From the NCBI GenBank assembly GCA_027490345.1, contig JAIXYF010000369.1, positions 1-14,961 of the forward strand: a stretch of DNA of 14,961 bases, read 5' to 3'. A program made the position numbers and the translations under genes. Within the stretch, counting starts at the first letter, position 1, and every line of letters begins with the position of its first letter. The notes beneath the pieces were generated by a model, which did not search any database, had not been told where the DNA came from, and saw only the letters and a list, made by a program, of their open reading frames with translations. The DNA comes from Novosphingobium sp. Its GTDB lineage: Bacteria; Pseudomonadota; Alphaproteobacteria; Sphingomonadales; Sphingomonadaceae. Shown here piece after piece: positions 12,898 to 14,961 of this stretch.

Positions 12898-13437
12898 ATG
12901 AAAGGCGTGGTTTTCAATCTTCTGGAAGATGCCGTGGTGCGCGAGCATGGCCTGCCTGCTTGGGACAGCCTGCTGGCCATGGCCGGGCTGAACGGCGCCT
13001 ATACCTCGCTCGGCAGCTATCCGGACAGCGACGTGACACGGCTGGTCGATGCCGCGTCCGCCGCGCTGGGGGTGAGCACGGCAGACGTGCTGTGCTGGTT
13101 TGGCCGCAGCGCCATCCCGCTGCTTCACGAGCGCTACGAGATGTTCTTCACGCCGCACGGCAGCGCGCAATCGTTCGTGGCCAGCGTCAACGACATCATC
13201 CATCCCGAAGTTCGCAAGCTCTACGCCGGCGCCGGCTGCCCGCATTTCCATTTCCACGATCTGGACGACGGACGCATGGGCGTTTCCTATCAATCGCCGC
13301 GGCGCCTGTGCCGCCTTGCCCATGGCTTTATCGAAGGCGCGGCCGACCACTTTGGCGACAAAGTAGCCATCGAGCATCTGTCCTGCATGCTTGATGGGTC
13401 ACCGGTGTGCCGCCTCGCGCTCAGCTGGTCGCGGTGA
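12898..13437 (+). CDS. H-NOX haem nitric oxide sensor protein
   Basis: This is a 179-residue cytosolic haem-NO/oxygen-binding domain protein. All diagnostic residues fall at the canonical positions: proximal haem ligand H102 (VNDIIHPEVRKLY), P115 that distorts the haem, and the propionate clamp Y131-x-S133-x-R135. A structural zinc site can be assigned to C138, H160, C163 and C171. Position 140, where oxygen-binding members have a distal Tyr, is Leu, predicting NO selectivity over O2. The start MKGVVFNLL is typical of the family. It overlaps the next gene by GTGA, so NO bound here probably controls that c-di-GMP enzyme. It diverges from ahpC. Identification is very secure; the NO-selective reading rests on the known role of the distal Tyr. 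Confidence 0.97.
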   Translation: MKGVVFNLLEDAVVREHGLPAWDSLLAMAGLNGAYTSLGSYPDSDVTRLVDAASAALGVSTADVLCWFGRSAIPLLHERYEMFFTPHGSAQSFVASVNDIIHPEVRKLYAGAGCPHFHFHDLDDGRMGVSYQSPRRLCRLAHGFIEGAADHFGDKVAIEHLSCMLDGSPVCRLALSWSR

Positions 13438-14961
13438 AACAGGAAGCCATCCCCCTTGCCCCGGATGCGGCCACTGCGTCCGACAACACGTTCGTCAGCA
13501 CTATCGAGCGGCTGGAGCGGCTCGTCCAGCGCGAACGCGAAGGGCGGTTGCAGGCCGAGGCCATTGCCGAGCGGGGCTTGCGCGAGCTTTACGAAAGCCA
13601 GGTGCGGCTGGCCCTGCTGCAGCGCATCACCGATTGCGCCAACCGGTCGAACGATTTCAGCGAAGCCATCGATGAAGTGCTCAAGGAAATCTGCGAGCAC
13701 ATGAACTGGGCTTGCGGCACGGCCTACCGGGTGGGTCGCAGCGGGACGGCCGTCTCCTGCGATGCGTGGTACACTGCGGAACCCGCGCGGCTGTTTCCCC
13801 TGGTTGAGGTGACGCGCGGAAAGACATTTGCGAACGGCGAGAGCCTGCCGGGGCGCGTGCTGCGCGACCGCCATCCTCACTGGATCGACGAGGCCGAGCT
13901 TGCGGCCAGCTTCTGCCGCCGGGTTGCCGCCGCAGCCTGCGGCATTCGATCAGTCTGCGGTTTTCCGGTGGTGATCGGCGAGGAAATCGTCTGCGTGCTG
14001 GAATTCTTCTCGCGCACCGCCATGGTCGACAAGGACGCGATCCTGCTTACGGTGACGCAGGCCGCCACCCAGCTGGCGCGGGTGATGGAGCGCGAGCGGG
14101 CACGCGCCGCGCTGGTGCACGATGCCCTTCACGATACGATGACCGGCCTGCCCAACCGCGCGCTGCTGGATGAGCGATCCCGCGCCGCCTTCGAGCGGCT
14201 GCCGGAAAGCCGCGAGGGGCTGGCCGTGCTGGTGATCGACCTGGATGGCTTCAAGGCGATCAACGACAAATATGGCCACCACGCCGGCGATATCGTGCTG
14301 ATCGAGACAGCGCGGCGCTTCGATGCGGTGATCACGGCGCAAACGGGCGGGCGGCGCAGCGGTGATGAGCCGGGCTGGCGCGCCACGCTGGCCCGGGTTG
14401 GCGGTGACGAATTTGTCGTGGTGCTCGATTGCCTGTCTGATCCCGCCATTGCCAATGAGCTCTCGTGCGCGCTGATCGATGTGCTCAAGGCGCCGATCGA
14501 AGTCGCGCAGGAGTACGTCAACGTCGGCCTGTCCATCGGCATTGCGCACAGCTCAAAGGGCTACATCTCGATCGAGCAACTGCGGCAGGATGCGGACCTT
14601 GCGATGTACGAGGCCAAGTCTGGCGGGCATGGCGGCGTTGTGACGTTTTCCGATGCGCTGGGCAACGAGCGCCGCAACCGCATGGCGCTTGAGAACCAAC
14701 TGCGTGATGCGATCCGCGAAAAGCAGTTCACACTCTATTATCAGCCGATCTTCGCGCTGGGTGCGTGCGGAGATACCCCCGGAGGCCTGCGCGGATTCGA
14801 AGCCTTGATCCGGTGGAACCATCCCGAACACGGTCTGATCGAGCCGGGCCGGTTCATTCCTGCCGCCGAAGCGGGCGGCCTCATCGTATTTATCGGCGAT
14901 TGGGTGCTGCGCCAGGCCTGCAATGCCATGGCGCGGCTGCATGCCGATCTCGTCGGCAGCG
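13434..14961 (+). CDS. GAF-GGDEF-EAL cyclic-di-GMP protein, H-NOX partner (C-terminus cut off)
   Basis: The gene starts at GTG 13434, overlapping the H-NOX stop (GTGA), and is open for 509 codons to the right edge. The order is: a charged helical/coiled-coil segment (about 20-60), a GAF-like domain (about 60-215, RITDCANRSNDFSEAIDEVLKEI onward), a signalling helix, and a GGDEF domain from HDALHDTMTGLPNR (about 230) with intact G323-G-D-E-F327. An EAL domain then begins, with E456-A-L in the GFEALIRWNHPEHG block. Such proteins make and/or degrade the second messenger c-di-GMP; H-NOX partners of this type link NO to biofilm or motility. The catalytic EAL residues further on are outside the window. 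The GGDEF has no I-site RxxD (G-W-R-A at that place) and carries a short insertion before the motif. Start and operon coupling are well supported. Confidence 0.94.
   Translation, partial: MKQEAIPLAPDAATASDNTFVSTIERLERLVQREREGRLQAEAIAERGLRELYESQVRLALLQRITDCANRSNDFSEAIDEVLKEICEHMNWACGTAYRVGRSGTAVSCDAWYTAEPARLFPLVEVTRGKTFANGESLPGRVLRDRHPHWIDEAELAASFCRRVAAAACGIRSVCGFPVVIGEEIVCVLEFFSRTAMVDKDAILLTVTQAATQLARVMERERARAALVHDALHDTMTGLPNRALLDERSRAAFERLPESREGLAVLVIDLDGFKAINDKYGHHAGDIVLIETARRFDAVITAQTGGRRSGDEPGWRATLARVGGDEFVVVLDCLSDPAIANELSCALIDVLKAPIEVAQEYVNVGLSIGIAHSSKGYISIEQLRQDADLAMYEAKSGGHGGVVTFSDALGNERRNRMALENQLRDAIREKQFTLYYQPIFALGACGDTPGGLRGFEALIRWNHPEHGLIEPGRFIPAAEAGGLIVFIGDWVLRQACNAMARLHADLVGS

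Noticed and set aside
14553..14942. Minus-strand frames opposite the GGDEF/EAL gene
   Set aside because: Shadow frames; the plus-strand GGDEF and EAL motifs are unambiguous.

Overview
The window is GC-rich (roughly two thirds G+C by eye), densely coding DNA from an alphaproteobacterium. It most resembles Sphingomonadales, and Novosphingobium or a close relative is my best guess. This rests on gene content and protein style: RecN, a GNAT protein and LigA in a row, BamD nearby, a FucP/GluP-type sugar permease, a mitochondrial-like cytochrome c and a non-enteric style of regulatory DNA. I see no tRNA, rRNA, CRISPR array, transposase or phage gene. All 14 genes look intact except ligA and the GGDEF/EAL gene, which run off the left and right edges.

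Left block (1-4013, minus strand): recN, a GNAT acetyltransferase and ligA (3' end missing) form a probable operon. The ligA ribosome binding site lies inside a perfect hairpin. Middle-left (4185-6154, plus strand): a metallophosphoesterase overlaps a GT4 glycosyltransferase by 4 bases (ATGA). Annotation pipelines usually call the first an LpxH-like UDP-2,3-diacylglucosamine diphosphatase. The pairing instead matches the PlcP phospholipase C / Agt glycosyltransferase module that replaces phospholipids with glycolipids during phosphate starvation. The 171-bp divergent region before it carries a Pho-box-like 7-4-7 direct repeat and a consensus DnaA box. The pair sits between bamD (6179-6985, minus) and recN, genes that are usually close together in relatives.

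Centre (6179-10161, minus strand): bamD, an Rrf2 regulator whose stop codon lies inside an 18-bp minisatellite, an FHS-family sugar permease, a class I cytochrome c and a MarR regulator that probably starts at TTG. They are separated by hairpins, an operator-like dyad and a triple 14-bp repeat.

Right block (10304-14961): ahpC and ahpF (minus strand) encode the peroxide-reducing peroxiredoxin and its flavoprotein reductase. Divergently, an H-NOX nitric oxide sensor with every canonical haem and zinc residue overlaps a GAF-GGDEF-EAL cyclic-di-GMP protein. The 286-bp region between these two units contains several dyads and a two-codon mini-ORF with the only strong ribosome binding site. The arrangement places peroxide defence and NO-to-c-di-GMP signalling back to back, and shared regulation is possible but unproven.
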